DNA of 64,000 nt from Glandiceps talaboti (taxonomy: Eukaryota > Hemichordata > Enteropneusta > Spengelidae): positions 20,324,107 to 20,388,106 of the forward strand of contig NC_135564.1 of NCBI RefSeq assembly GCF_964340395.1, written 5' to 3'. Position numbers and translations under genes: made by a program. Each line of letters opens with the position of its first letter. Position 1 is the first letter of the stretch. The notes under the pieces are model-generated. The model was not told the DNA's origin. It saw nothing but the letters and a program-made list of their open reading frames with translations, and did not search any database. Of the stretch, positions 11,069-22,909 are shown in pieces.

Positions 11069-11324
11069 TCTGTTGGTCGGTATTTTAAGTAAAGTTTCAG
11101 AACTACAATAACGAACAATTAGAGTAAATCTGGTCAACTCTAAAACATTATATCATATTTTTTATTTGTAACCTATCAAAATGCCTCAGGAACTCAGGTA
11201 AAATTAACTAATTGTACTATTAGATATAAACACCATGTTCTCCAGGGTACATCAGAATGAGTCATAGAGGTGACTAACTTTAGTAATAGGCTAGAAACCA
11301 TACATGTTGGCTCATTTTCTTTGA

Positions 11325-11351
11325 TCTCTCTCTCTCTCTCTCTCTCTCTCT
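11325..11351. repeat. (TC)n microsatellite
   Basis: A short uninterrupted TC run. The rest of 11.07-12.7 kb is AT-rich sequence with no gene that I can support. A 106-codon minus-strand frame at 12040-12360 is low-complexity, Phe-rich and unconvincing. Confidence 0.95.
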
Positions 11352-12803
11352 ACATATAGTCAAATGGACAAATTCTCTAGCTAAATCTCCTGCTGGGGAA
11401 AGGGTGAGGAGCGCATGTCAGTAGTAATCCATCACACACTGACAGGTGGTTACTTTGTTCAGTTTACTACAACCAGACTACATGAGAACAGGATAATGTT
11501 ATGTTTATATCAATGCTCCAATAGTATTAAACTACTACCACTGTCAGTGGTAAGAACAGAATGTTGTGCTAAAGAAAGCCATTTGACTGTAGGGACTAGA
11601 GAGAGAGAGAGATCGTAGAAAACAAGCCAACACATATACTTCCTAGACTCATAGAATAATTAGTACAACTCAGACTTCTAAATTATCAGGTCCAGAATGT
11701 GAAAAAAATGGCATAGTTTCATAACTTTTTAGTTAGTGTTTGAAAAAATCACATTCACACATCCCTCAGATCACTAACCTCAATAAATGATTCAGGAAAA
11801 TTTTACTTTTGTGAAATTTTATTTTTGAAAAATAATCAGTAAATCCAATCAAAAGTTTTCAAAACATTAACAGTGATTTGAATATTGTTTTGAGGAGGGA
11901 AAATTGACACAAAGAGACTACAGATAACAAATATCAACAAAGAATATGTTGAATTTCAATTGTATTTATTTATTTCAAACTGCTCTTCAGAAATCCTAGG
12001 TAAAAAGTGTGAAATACTTTCAAATTGTTTTCATTAATTTTACTGTTCTTGTGAGATATCTTGTGTATTGAAGTCAAATACAAGTAAAAAAAATACTTTT
12101 TCTGTAGGATCTACTAAAATTTCTTGAACCTGTAAAAATAAAACATAACAGAAACAAAGAAACATGAAAAAGATGATTTTTTCACCATAAAGTAAATCCT
12201 TTGAAAGTAAAAATGTTGTTAAATCTGTGAATCTTCTAGACATTATTATAGAAACATGAAAGGATATTTTTTCAACAAAATAAAAGCCATTGAAGATTAA
12301 ATATATTCTTGAATTTGTAAATCTGTTGAAAAAATATGATTTTTTTTGTGCAAACCTCAAATCAATTGAGGATAAAAATATTAAACAGTAGATGTAATCA
12401 TAGAAAATATTTAAAATCTATTTAGGATGAAATTGGTTTAGAGGAGTTGCTAAGTGAGTGTAAATATTTTGTTAAGTTATAATCTGTAAGATAGCATGTA
12501 ATATGGATACAGGTGAGATGTGTGTATAATACAGTGTTATGTTGTCAGGAAATGAACCTTTGATGATATTAACAGTTGATATGTACACTTTGTTATAGTT
12601 CTTATATATATCTTACAACCAATAGTTCATTTATTCCATTTCCGCTAATATTAATCACTTCAATACAGGATGTTGGGTAAGTAGGCAAAATCTACCTGAG
12701 TTCATAGTCCTTTCCTTTACTAGGTTCCTAAACAAAAAGTCCAGCGACTGTGCTATCTGACTTGACATACTGGCTTGACAGTATAGCCCAGAGACTTGGC
12801 TCT

Positions 12804-13430
12804 CTGACTTGATACATTACTCCTCACAGACTAGGCTATCTGACTTGACACATTACTCCTCACAGACTAGGCTATCTGACTTGATACATTACTCCTCACA
12901 GACTAGGCTATCTGACTTGACACATTACTCCTCACAGACTAGGCTATCTGACTTGATACATTACTCCTCACAGACTAGGCTATCTGACTTGACACATTAC
13001 TCCTCACAGACTAGGCTATCTGACTTGACACATTACTCCTCACAGACTAGGCTATCTGACTTGATACATTACTCCTCACAGACTAGGCTATCTGACTTGA
13101 TACATTACTCCTCACAGACTAGGCTATCTGACTTGATACATTACTCCTCACAGACTAGGCTATCTGACTTGACACATTACTCCTCACAGACTAGGCTATC
13201 TGACTTGATACATTACTCCTCACAGACTAGGCTATCTGACTTGACACATTACTCCTCACAGACTAGGCTATCTGACTTGATACATTACTCCTCACAGACT
13301 AGGCTATCTGACTTGACACATTACTCCTCACAGACTAGGCTATCTGACTTGATACATTACTCCTCACAGACTAGGCTATCTGACTTGATACATTACTCCT
13401 CACAGACTAGGCTATCTGACTTGACACATT
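12804..13430 (+). repeat. 36-bp minisatellite, ~17 near-identical copies, open in one frame
   Basis: The unit contains TACTCCTCACAGACTAGGC followed by TATCTGACTTGA and ACATT or TACATT. Copies differ almost only at one T/C site (ATA versus ACA codon). Because 36 is divisible by 3, the plus strand stays open for about 220 codons as a 12-residue repeat containing HYSSQTRLSDL followed by Thr or Ile. The Thr/Ile order is irregular, with short alternating runs. Degenerate units extend left to about 12740. No promoter, splice context or known protein supports translation. Confidence 0.93.
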
Positions 13431-13504
13431 TGTTTATCAGTCATTCTAGTGAACACTGTCAAGCCAGATAACCAAATCTCATGGCTACAAACAAAATTAT
13501 AATA

Positions 13505-13588
13505 CACTCTATGGGAAACTCTGCCAGTTTTGTCTGATTTCCCCTTTCTGTTACCGGAATTCCCCTACTTTAACAAAAATACTATGTT
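13505..13588 (-). repeat. Inverted copy of the 8700-8785 dispersed repeat
   Basis: Read on the minus strand it contains TTTTTGTTAAAGTAGGGGAA, CCGGTAACAGAAAGGGG, CAAAACTGGCAG and TTTCCCAT, in the same order as at 8705-8785 on the plus strand. Confidence 0.65.
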
Positions 13589-16500
13589 GTGTTATCACGA
13601 ACAGAGATAGTTCATACAGAACAACACAAAGTCTGGTTGACATGTCATACTTTGGAGGCATGCCAGTTGTCTGATGTATGATACAATAAATTAAATGATT
13701 GATAGCTTGTTTGCATTATTATGCAAATCACAAAATTATAATATTGTTGACAACCAATCAAATACAGTATGCAAATAAAGTATGGAACTGTTGTGGTCAT
13801 TTCAGACCCCTTGCCCTTTGGCCCTTACTTGTTTGTTGTAAATATATTGATATATTATTTATTATTGGTGACATGGTAATATGTAGGGTGGTCTTGTCTC
13901 TCCTGGGTTTGAATTTGTCAACACATTATTTAGAATATCACACTCTCCATAACTATGCTGATTTCAAATTTGGTTTTAATATATTTGTCTTGTCAGTTGG
14001 TTGAAATTTTTCAATACATTTTGAATTAACTGGTTTCCATATGTTAACATTATAAACCACCCAAATTCTAAAAATACAAAAATTGTTGTTTTTCCAATTT
14101 TTAGTTGAAAGAATGGTCAGTATCAATGGAAGCTTTATAGAAATCTGCATGTCCATAGTGTTTTCTGACCTTGAGAAAAGTGAAAAAATGGAATTACAAC
14201 AAAAGCATGTGGATTTTTTCAGAAAATAGCTTCCTGTTTGTTTGTAGTCTAGTCAGTATACATTATCACATAGACCCTACTGAACACGAAACGTTGACAT
14301 CCAGATTAGTTCCTTTGTAATTTACATCAAACTGTAAGGTGTGAAAAGTGAGTTACATGATGTATTTCTGTATACAGTGGGTAGAACCAGCTGACTGAAT
14401 AGTCAGATGGTCGGTATTCCCAGCAGAGAAACTGGCATCAACATTACACATAAAGGCACTGCTACGCCATGTATTTTTATGAAGTATCTCTTCACATGGA
14501 AACTTTAATATATAGTATCAAGTTATTCTTTATTTTCCACCAGTGTATGAAAATACATTTGCAAAAACACAATTGCAATGCATATTCTGATATGAAATAT
14601 TTTATTCATTTACAAAAATATTATCCAATTTTTTTTGTTAGACTACTGGAATTATTACTATTATCTGTTAGTTTTATACAAAAACTAAAATATAGTTGAC
14701 AATTGACAATTTTGAAAATATTTTTTTTTTCAAGATTTTATTGATAGCACAGGTAGTAATGGAATGTTGCCAAAATGTTAAACAAAGATGTAGTACTTGT
14801 TTATAGAGTTTGTTTGTGAGAATGGTGATGTTTACAACTTGTTTATGTTTGAGAACTGTCAACGATATCAATAATCTTATATATATCAGAAAATTATACG
14901 GTGAAGGATGTTATGTGTTTTGAACACCAAAGTGTTGATCATTTGACACTTGAGTTGTTATTAGTCTAAGATTGGTAGCAATTTTTCAGGAAATAAAACT
15001 CAGTAGTTTTCTCTCGTGAGAGGAAGTAGAATGTCCTGAGTGACCTTTGACCTGTCAAACAACTATAGGTAATATTGAGATAGTATAAGAAATCATGAAA
15101 GGTCATTGTTTGTAGTTTTTTTGTCTAAAGTTGCATCTGTTGGTGATTTAACACCTAACCTGGTTTTAAGCAACCTTTGCTGTACTCAGTAGTTCTAAGG
15201 TTAGCCTAGAATCTATGACGTATCAGTCTGTTTACAGGCATTGGGTTAGGTTTGGGTAGCATTTACCCTATAGGAAGGCTTATGATGTCTTGTTGTACAG
15301 TGTGGGGAGATGAAATACCTTGTAGTAAGTATAGCTATGAATATAGAACAGTGGACCACCTGTGCAATAGATATATACTTGTATTTAAGCTAGGGAGTTA
15401 GTATGAGGATTAGGTATAAGATTAGACTCCTTAGCATAAACTTGATTTGCATCATCTGCAATGAGTGGACACCGTTGCCAAGTACATGTGTCCTAAGGAT
15501 GGATTGCGTACAACCTACAAACTCCCCAACCAAACCAACAAACCATGACAAAGTACAGTATCCTTCATGTCAAAACTTCCCTCAATTGTTTCCTATGTGT
15601 CAGGAAGACAATGGCCCAGAGGATAACATGGGTGGTATAGCCAACCTACATGAAGGGAAACTTTTATTACTATGTCAACTACCAGTGCAGTTACAACAAT
15701 ATATTTCTTTTATAAGCATTTGTATAAAGCATCAACCAGGTAGAACTGTACATGATTGTTTCAGTACCTGTACTTCCCCTATCAATAAAAAACCAAAGGC
15801 CATGTCTGTGTCACACCATATTCTTTACATCTGTAGAAAAGGTCAACAACTTTACTAAGGAGGAAATAACAATATATTGGTAATTGGTTTCCTATGATAA
15901 AATGAGAAAACAGGTAGGACAAAGAAAATGAGCTGTAGAATCAGGAAGTGATGAAGGTTTACAAATCTCTTAAAATGTAACATTTAAAATATTACTTCCT
16001 ATCAATTATTTGCTAACCTCCTAGTGTAGGATATCATATGTCAGTTTAATATTCTGCACTTTTTTTTTCAAGGTTGAAAATATCAGTTAATCCTATTTTT
16101 TTCATTATAAAAGTCCTTGTATACTTTTTACATTAGATAACTTCATGTTTATTCATGTTCTAGCACATGTACGGTGCATAGTACAGTTCAGCTGTATGAA
16201 AAATATACTTTGAAAAGTTTGTGTTGACATTTTGAGGTACATGTCAACAAGAATAGATTATGATATCATGTTAGGTCAATACAGCAAATACTGGCGATAA
16301 TTTCAACAAGGTTTCTTTTATCTTTTCCTTCTTAGGCTGAATTGTATTTTCAAATATTTTGATCAAATTTATTGATTGACAGGTGTGTCTAATCCTTGTA
16401 TATTACCATGCTTATCATATTTGCAAAGCTATAGATTTAACATGTTCGACCAAAAGTTTCCCACCAATTTCTTGCACAAAAAATTATTGATATTTGTTCA

Positions 16501-16978
16501 TACTTTTTGTCAATAACTTGATTCATTTTGTACCTGGAAAGTGTATTTAATGAATTTCATAATGCATCCAGGTGAAATTTAAACGATTAAATTGTGTATT
16601 ATTCAAAATGTTGTGATTTATTAATGTAGTGATTGTAGATTAAATTTTTATGCAACATGTTCATGCAAAAGTATTTCCATCTGAAATGTATTAGTCCCTG
16701 AGAGGACTTATTTACAACACACTTATGAACTTTTATTTACTCAACTTCAACAAAATTTGTAAAAATATTAAAATATAAAGGTATCTGTGTTTTAGGGTGG
16801 AAACTTCCTTCTAACTGTAGCATGGCATTTGAATGTGTACATTACAGAATATAAATTGGTAGCAGAAAGTTAATATTGTGATTTAGTAATGGTTGAAAAA
16901 TTAACATCATTACCAAATATTATATTTTCTAAAATTGTACAATTTTACTTTCACAAGTAATGTACAGTGCATTTCAAG
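13589..16978. other. AT-rich intergenic or intronic stretch, no gene supported
   Basis: Several open frames of 65-151 codons occur here (for example 15403-15858, plus strand). None shows a recognisable domain, a good start context or splice partners. A perfect DR1 motif (TGACCTTTGACCT) occurs at 15041-15053. Poly(T)/poly(A) runs are common. Confidence 0.5.
15041..15053 (-). promoter_or_regulatory. Perfect DR1 element, third site
   Basis: TGACCTTTGACCT recurs here outside the 10-kb duplication. The flanks differ from the pair at 10029 and 10129. It may be a regulatory site or chance. Confidence 0.3.
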
Positions 16979-17338
16979 TTACTGTTCACTGGCTCTGTTT
17001 GATACAACCAGGCTGACACTAGTAAAGAACTACACATTGTACACTAGTTTAAAGATAACAAGATCACAATTTCTTGTCTCATTTTGTCTAAATGAAATAA
17101 ACCATCTAAATGCACTCCAACTATGGCAGACATGTAGGTGCCAATTTGTTGATGTCTGCAATTGATGTCTCCATGGTGACACTTTAGTTCTGGACACAAA
17201 GTAGCAAGATATTGTATTCATTCAATCTTGCTATCTTAAAGTGAAGCATATCTCAGACCTTCAAATTGATGGTCTCAGAGTATGTGTAGTTTCTCATTGA
17301 CTTCTGGGGTTGTATCAAACAGAGCCAGTGAACAGTAA
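16979..17338. mobile_element. Foldback/MITE-like element with 31-bp perfect inverted repeats
   Basis: The left arm at 16979-17009 begins TTACTGTTCACTGGCTCTG and is the exact reverse complement of the right arm at 17308-17338. Weaker complementarity extends outward (TACAGT.CA on both sides), so the true ends may lie near 16963 and 17355. The interior has further hairpins, such as TAGCAAGAT against ATCTTGCTA near 17203-17235. There is no transposase frame, so it is non-autonomous. A target duplication could not be fixed, and the superfamily is unassigned. Confidence 0.72.
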
Positions 17339-17928
17339 CCTTCATTGTACTGTAAGTGATAATTACAGTAGAATATATGGTAGACAAAGTAAGACATACA
17401 GGGACAACAACAGATGAGATAGAACAAGAAGTTGAATTTTTAGGAAGTATAGAGATGTAACAATTCCGATTTCATTTCTAAAAAGCTGTTAACAATTTTT
17501 TATTTTCTCAGATTTTCTCTGAGACCATAGATCTTGGAGCAGACATTCACTCCAGGGTCTGTCATGAAACTACCAAGTTGTTTATTAATTTCATCATCTC
17601 TTGATAAGTTACCTACCATGACCAAGAAGATAGCATGGATGTTCTCTTGATTTCACAAGGGCATATACTGGTATAGTACTACATAATTTCATTTACAGTT
17701 AAAATAAGTAATATTTATATTCAGTACTGTGGGTTACGAGGGCTAAGAGGCAAGCTGATAATTTTTGGTTTATTTTTCTGTTTGTATTTCAATTTAGTTG
17801 ACTGAATGTTTCCAAACTTTCTGAGACAGTTAAGTTACAGTTTTCTTTGTGTAGAAGATATTAAAGGAATTGTTACTGTACTTTGATAATATTTGTAAAT
17901 AAATGTAATCTATTCAAGTTGTGATATG

Positions 17929-17930
<2 letters not shown>

Positions 17931-18023
<93 letters not shown>
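17931..18023. repeat. (TC)n microsatellite, 93 bp
   Basis: An uninterrupted TC run of 46 dinucleotides. Its purity suggests recent expansion. Confidence 0.98.
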
Positions 18024-18027
<4 letters not shown>

Positions 18028-18339
18028 AGATTCTACACAACATTTTCTAGGGGTTTAGAATGCTGACCATACCACATCTATTTTATTTGACCGTTCCAGA
18101 TTTTTATTCTTGTACGAAACTTACGATTTATTCTGTCATATCATTTCTGTCTGTTGAAAAACACCACTAAATATACTTGCCTTCTGTGATTTAATACAAC
18201 TTTTTCCAGAAGTATTGTTAACTTTCTCGTGCTCTATCACAACCGATATTTTTTATTATCTATGGAAATCTGAAGGTTGGAAGCAACTAGTGTTTGTCCA
18301 TACTTTATGTCCGCCCATTTGTTGATTATTTGTGTGTTT

Positions 18340-20240
18340 GTGTTCCATCTGCACTGGTGAACCAATCCATGACGTCACACCGTCTTGTGTTGTCGTGGGA
18401 TGTTTGACAATGACGCAAATGAAAGTGGTGATAATGATCGCAGTACAGAGCATTGTGTACAGGATCTGATCTTCATTAAAGTTTTGTTTAGCTTTGTCAG
18501 TAGTTGCCCAAAGAAAAGTTATTGTGTTTGTCCTGGCTTTGTACTTTGTGTGTTCACTTTATTGTAGCTTCTTGTAAAGTCGATGGCTGGGATCCGGGAC
18601 GGCGTGTTTCTGAATTTTTAACAATCGACTTTATATAAATCAAAGAACTATTACAGTATATTTTCATTGTATGATAATTATGACTTGCCGTCTGGTGATC
18701 CACGAATGTATGGTAGCCACCGTAGTAGGTCAACCGTTCAGCTACGTACGAGGGCTAGGTGCATGGTGTGTGGAGACGCGTACGTACCGTGGAGATGGTG
18801 GTGGATATGATAAGGTATTGGAGAAGGTCATGAAAGTGCCTAATTCGACGACCTCCGGGACTGTCTTTGTTCAACACTTTATTGGACAATATTTCAACAC
18901 TACAGTTCAGTTGTCTTGTTTACTAGAGCGGAAAAATAAGTCGTTGAGGTGTACGATAAATGTTAAAAGTAGTTGTAATTGGAAAGACGTCGGGTTCATT
19001 TGTCAGTCAAAGATGTCTATCCGTTCTTCTACGTTCAGACGTGTTTACCACCCAGTTTATAGTCAGCAAGTCAAATTGAATCTTTTATTCCCTCACTCAT
19101 CTTTTTAGTTCTTCAAAAGACAAAACTAATGGTTTGACCTCGAAAACAAAAGATGTATCATCAGTTCAAGGATTTTGACAAATTACCAACACGTCACTCC
19201 TTGTCTAGGAATACCCTATACAATACATATATGATGCAGATAGTTACCATTAAACACAGTGTAAACAACTTATCGATTTTCTATTGATTAATTGAAATGA
19301 CGTCACTGCAATTCGTAGCCATAAAAAGAACACACTCTTTGAATTTGATTAGGGCCTACAGTATACTTTTAGACTTGTTTTTGACGAGCTGTCAGTATTT
19401 TTTTAGTTTTAATTCATATTCCCCTCCACACTAGCCAATCAGATACCTTATTTAATCTCCGAGTTCGTTACATATATAGCTAAGTTTTGTTTAGCCGATC
19501 TGTCACTCATATATTTTGTCAGTGTAAGTTAATAGTACATAGTATTTTTAAAGTTAGCTAGCAAGATAATGCGAGGCGGTGTCACTTTTTACTGTCGGTT
19601 TAGTCGCAATACATCATATTCAACGTAGTTTATAGCTGTAGGTAGCAGAATAATATAGAAAGCTGGTGTTTTATATGCTTGTTTGTTTGTTTGTTTGTTT
19701 GTTTGTTCGTTTGTTTACTTGCATTTGTTTATTTATTCATGTTTACTTTGTCCATGGACTCAACTTGTCAACAACTACGTGACTAAGAGTTAGCCGATGG
19801 TAATAAAACTCTATGTAAGTGTTTTTACTCGTAAATTGTATTGTTAATAACGTGTTTACATTTTATGTGATGTCAATTTCTACAACCGCTTTGTTCACTT
19901 TTATAATTCTAGATCACTAAAACGTTTAGACACTCCCCTGTTTAGATTTATTTACCTGTTGCTATGGTCACGGTGGGGTTAGATGTTACGGTCTGATTTG
20001 GCACAGAAATCAATACATTGCTCGATCGAAGTACGACATATATTGCACTGGACCACGTCACGTCACAGTCAACAAGTGGATTATCTCTTTCAATACAAGA
20101 TAGAATAGCGTTTACAATTCGGAGCGCGCAATCTGTGGCGAGCTATTTGTCCTGTGTGTTAGTCAGTTAGTAAAAAGGTTTTTACCAAATCCAGTACTAG
20201 TCTGTAAAATGCTAAAACCATCATACCTATTATGAAATAT
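18340..20240. promoter_or_regulatory. CpG-richer stretch with CRE and CCAAT motifs
   Basis: CpG is visibly more frequent here than in the flanks. Two full palindromic CREs (TGACGTCA) occur at 18370-18377, with CCAAT eight bases before, and at 19298-19305. CGTCACGTCAC lies near 20055 and another CCAAT near 19434. A 10-bp inverted pair (TAAAGTCGAT at 18575, ATCGACTTTA at 18624) flanks a GC-rich core. An open frame of 145 codons at 18671-19108 is unrecognised. A promoter or first-exon region is plausible, but orientation and target gene are unknown. The gene at 22475 is the nearest downstream on the plus strand. Confidence 0.35.
19679..19717. repeat. (GTTT)n microsatellite
   Basis: About nine GTTT tetranucleotides are present with one C interruption. 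Confidence 0.93.
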
Positions 20241-20253
20241 GATTGAATATAGA

Positions 20254-20661
20254 ACATACATACATATATATATACATAATACATACATACATACATACAT
20301 ACATACATACATACATACATACATACATACATACATACATACATACACACACACACATACATACATACATACATACACACATATATACATACATACATAC
20401 ATACATACATACATACATACATACATACACACATACATACATACATACATACATACATACACACACATACATACATACATACATACATACATACATACAT
20501 ACATACATACATACATACACACATACACACATACATATATACATACATACATACATATACACACATACATACATACACACATACATACATACATACATAC
20601 ATACATACATACATACATACATACATACATACATACATTACATACATTACATCATTATATT

Positions 20662-20715
<54 letters not shown>

Positions 20716-20716
20716 T

Positions 20717-20751
<35 letters not shown>
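20254..20751. repeat. Compound (CATA)n-(CACA)n-(CAGA)n microsatellite, ~500 bp
   Basis: CATA/ACAT tetranucleotides run from about 20254 to 20650, broken by short CACACA segments. A clean GACA run follows at 20663-20751 with one interruption (GACT). All open frames across it, on both strands, are Tyr-Ile-His-Thr or Met-Tyr-Val-Cys repeats with no coding value. Confidence 0.97.
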
Positions 20752-20759
20752 TCCCCCCT

Positions 20760-22452
20760 CCCTCTGCACACACATACTTTTACAAAGCTTTTTTTTGACT
20801 TGGTACTGATAGATCTGTCACTTTGCCATCCAGTGGTTTTTCACTCGGGTCTGATGATATTTGTACCATGATGGCAATATATGTAATACTGATTAATAAC
20901 TTTACAAACGTTGTCTCCAAAGTATACACATTTTGTGACGAAACTATTCCCCTATTCATTTGAAAGAGAAAGTTAAGTCAAGATATTTTAAATAGGGATG
21001 TTGACTTTTCAACCTAGCAACTTTAAAGTGTACTCGAATTTAAAAGTGATTTAATGTAGTGAGAGACGATTTCTTTACAATATAGGGGTACACTTTGGCG
21101 TCTAGTTTATAAACGTGTAGGTGAGGACTTCTTATTGTTTGACTGAGTGTCACAAGCGCTATTTTTCGTAAAACACGGATGATAAATCTTCCGACCAAGT
21201 CAACAAATTATTGATACCTGGCGGAACAAATCGCCTCGGGTTTAATTATCCCAATAGATCGGCAAAGTACAACCGCTCGCTCCCTGAACCGTTACGGGTT
21301 ATAGAATCTTTCGTAGCAAGCTGATAACGTGGCGTGTATCCCTACTTGTTTATTGCCGTGTATTGACTAACTTTATAGTTGGTTGACAGCAATAAGGGAT
21401 ACAGGAAGATCGGGTCCAAAATCCAATACTGTACCTTGTAATCAATAGCGATACTATCAGACGGATAAATGAATGACAGGTGACAATAATAGGTGTGTTG
21501 TTCGTTTCACCTCTGTAAGGTGAGTGACCTCGATATACTCTCATGACGTTCACACTGGTATTATCATGTGTGGACCAATCGATAGGCTGTACAGTGTGAT
21601 CCAATCACCATTTGGACAGCCTCCTCACAATACTCAGACTTATCCAGACCGATTAGTGCACCACAGCCAGCTATCTAAACAATTGTAAACAGTGCACGGA
21701 TGCTGAATTGACTACAGTAGTAGTGTTGTCGAGAGTAGCAAACAACTAAACGTATCACTCAGAAGACGGGAAATTCTACGCTGGGCGATCGTAGTGTACT
21801 TTCGACGATCCGTACATTTAGAGACAATACAAAAGATATCTCTTGTAGCAGTCTGTCTGTCATCCAACAAGGTCGTGCGAAAATAATAAACCCGCATCGA
21901 TTCGATTCGATTCGATCACGTTACCTGTGGCTATCGACCTACTAGTGTTCCAGACGGAATTATAATACGTATTTGGTTACTGTGACAAAGTGTCTTCTAA
22001 CAGGGATTCACGCGAAGAAGTTTCCATTGCATTTTCTGGTCTAATACATGTATTCCCATTTTTCCTGTGTGTGAAATTACCTGAATACATACGAGGAGAG
22101 AGGGAAAGAGCAGATCGTTGACGTGAGAGGGTTACGAAGACATACATGTACACCTGGCAATTGTTCATGTCTCGTCTCAGCAGGTGACGAACGCCATATC
22201 TTGTACACACAAACTGTGGACCTTGGTGCAAAATCCCGGAGATAAGTGACTTGCATAGCAGAAACTAGACAAGTACATCAACTATTGGATATTTTCATCA
22301 GTCAAGTACAACTGATTTTTGAACTCAGTTGAGAAAGAAAAGTCTTACATTCGGATCACAACGTTGAACTACTGTTCCCAAAAAATCTATTGGCCATCTG
22401 AAATACCCTGGGAATAAGTTCTCTTGTTTGAGATTTATTTTACATTTTTTAA
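20760..22452 (+). other. Likely 5' region of the PRR15-like gene
   Basis: CpG-containing sequence without a good open frame. A strong donor, AAG|GTGAGTG with the GT at 21520-21521, and a reasonable acceptor, TTTTACATTTTTTAAG ending at 22452, could bound an intron splitting the 5' UTR. TCGAT-TCGAT repeats lie near 21898. The exon limits are inference. Confidence 0.3.
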
Positions 22453-22474
22453 GGAGGAGATCGCCAGAGTCGTC

Positions 22475-22909
22475 ATGTCGAAATCAATAATTGGTCGCTC
22501 AAGACGAGATACCGCAAAGAGGAGAATTTCGGTGGACAGCATCGGTAGTGGTCCAACGAGCACCATGGTGTCGAGCAGTGGTAGTGATACAGACTCAAAC
22601 AGTGTATCGAGTCTATCAAGCGAGGACAGTATGACGAAAATGATGGCAACATCGCGGATCGAATCTGATGACGAGTACGATACAGGCAACAACAATTACA
22701 ATAACGATCCGTACGATTACCGTAAATCGTACAGTATGCCGTGGAAGACAACTCTGCAAGTCTCGCACTCGGGCCGCTTGAAGGAAAAGAAAAAGTTGCG
22801 CAGCCCGCAACACAACTGTGCTACTGTCCTCGATAATGAGATATTCATGCCATTAGACACGACTGCACGGCATACTACTAAGGAAAGAACCGTTAGATTT
22901 GCTGTGTAA
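22475..22909 (+). CDS. PRR15/PRR15L-like short basic protein
   Basis: This 145-residue frame is the best protein-coding candidate in the window. The proposed start at 22475 (GTCATGT, purine at -3) is preferred to the in-frame ATG at 22424, because a splice acceptor (TTTTTTAAG) ends at 22452 between them. The N-terminal third is Ser/Thr-rich with a basic patch (GRSRRDTAKRR) and acidic stretches, so it is probably disordered. Residues about 85-110 hold MPWKTTLQVSHSGRLKEKKK. This resembles the conserved SGRFKEKRKVR-type motif of vertebrate PRR15 and PRR15L, followed as there by an acidic segment (LDNEIF). The length is close to that family (about 100-130 residues). The molecular function of the family is poorly known, and none is assigned here. 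The frame ends ERTVRFAV, then TAA. Codon use and CpG content differ from the AT-rich flanks. Homology is judged by eye from one short motif. Confidence 0.6.
   Translation: MSKSIIGRSRRDTAKRRISVDSIGSGPTSTMVSSSGSDTDSNSVSSLSSEDSMTKMMATSRIESDDEYDTGNNNYNNDPYDYRKSYSMPWKTTLQVSHSGRLKEKKKLRSPQHNCATVLDNEIFMPLDTTARHTTKERTVRFAV

Noticed and set aside
15403-15858. 151-codon plus-strand frame
   Set aside because: No recognisable domain, weak start context and neutral-looking composition. Kept only as a possible chance frame.
18671-19108. 145-codon plus-strand frame in the CpG-richer stretch
   Set aside because: The translation shows no family resemblance or clear signal peptide, and CpG-rich sequence lowers stop frequency. 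Not listed as a gene.
20159-20809. Open frames on both strands encoding Tyr-Val-Cys-Met or His-Thr-Tyr-Ile repeats
   Set aside because: They are direct readouts of CATA, CACA and GACA microsatellites.
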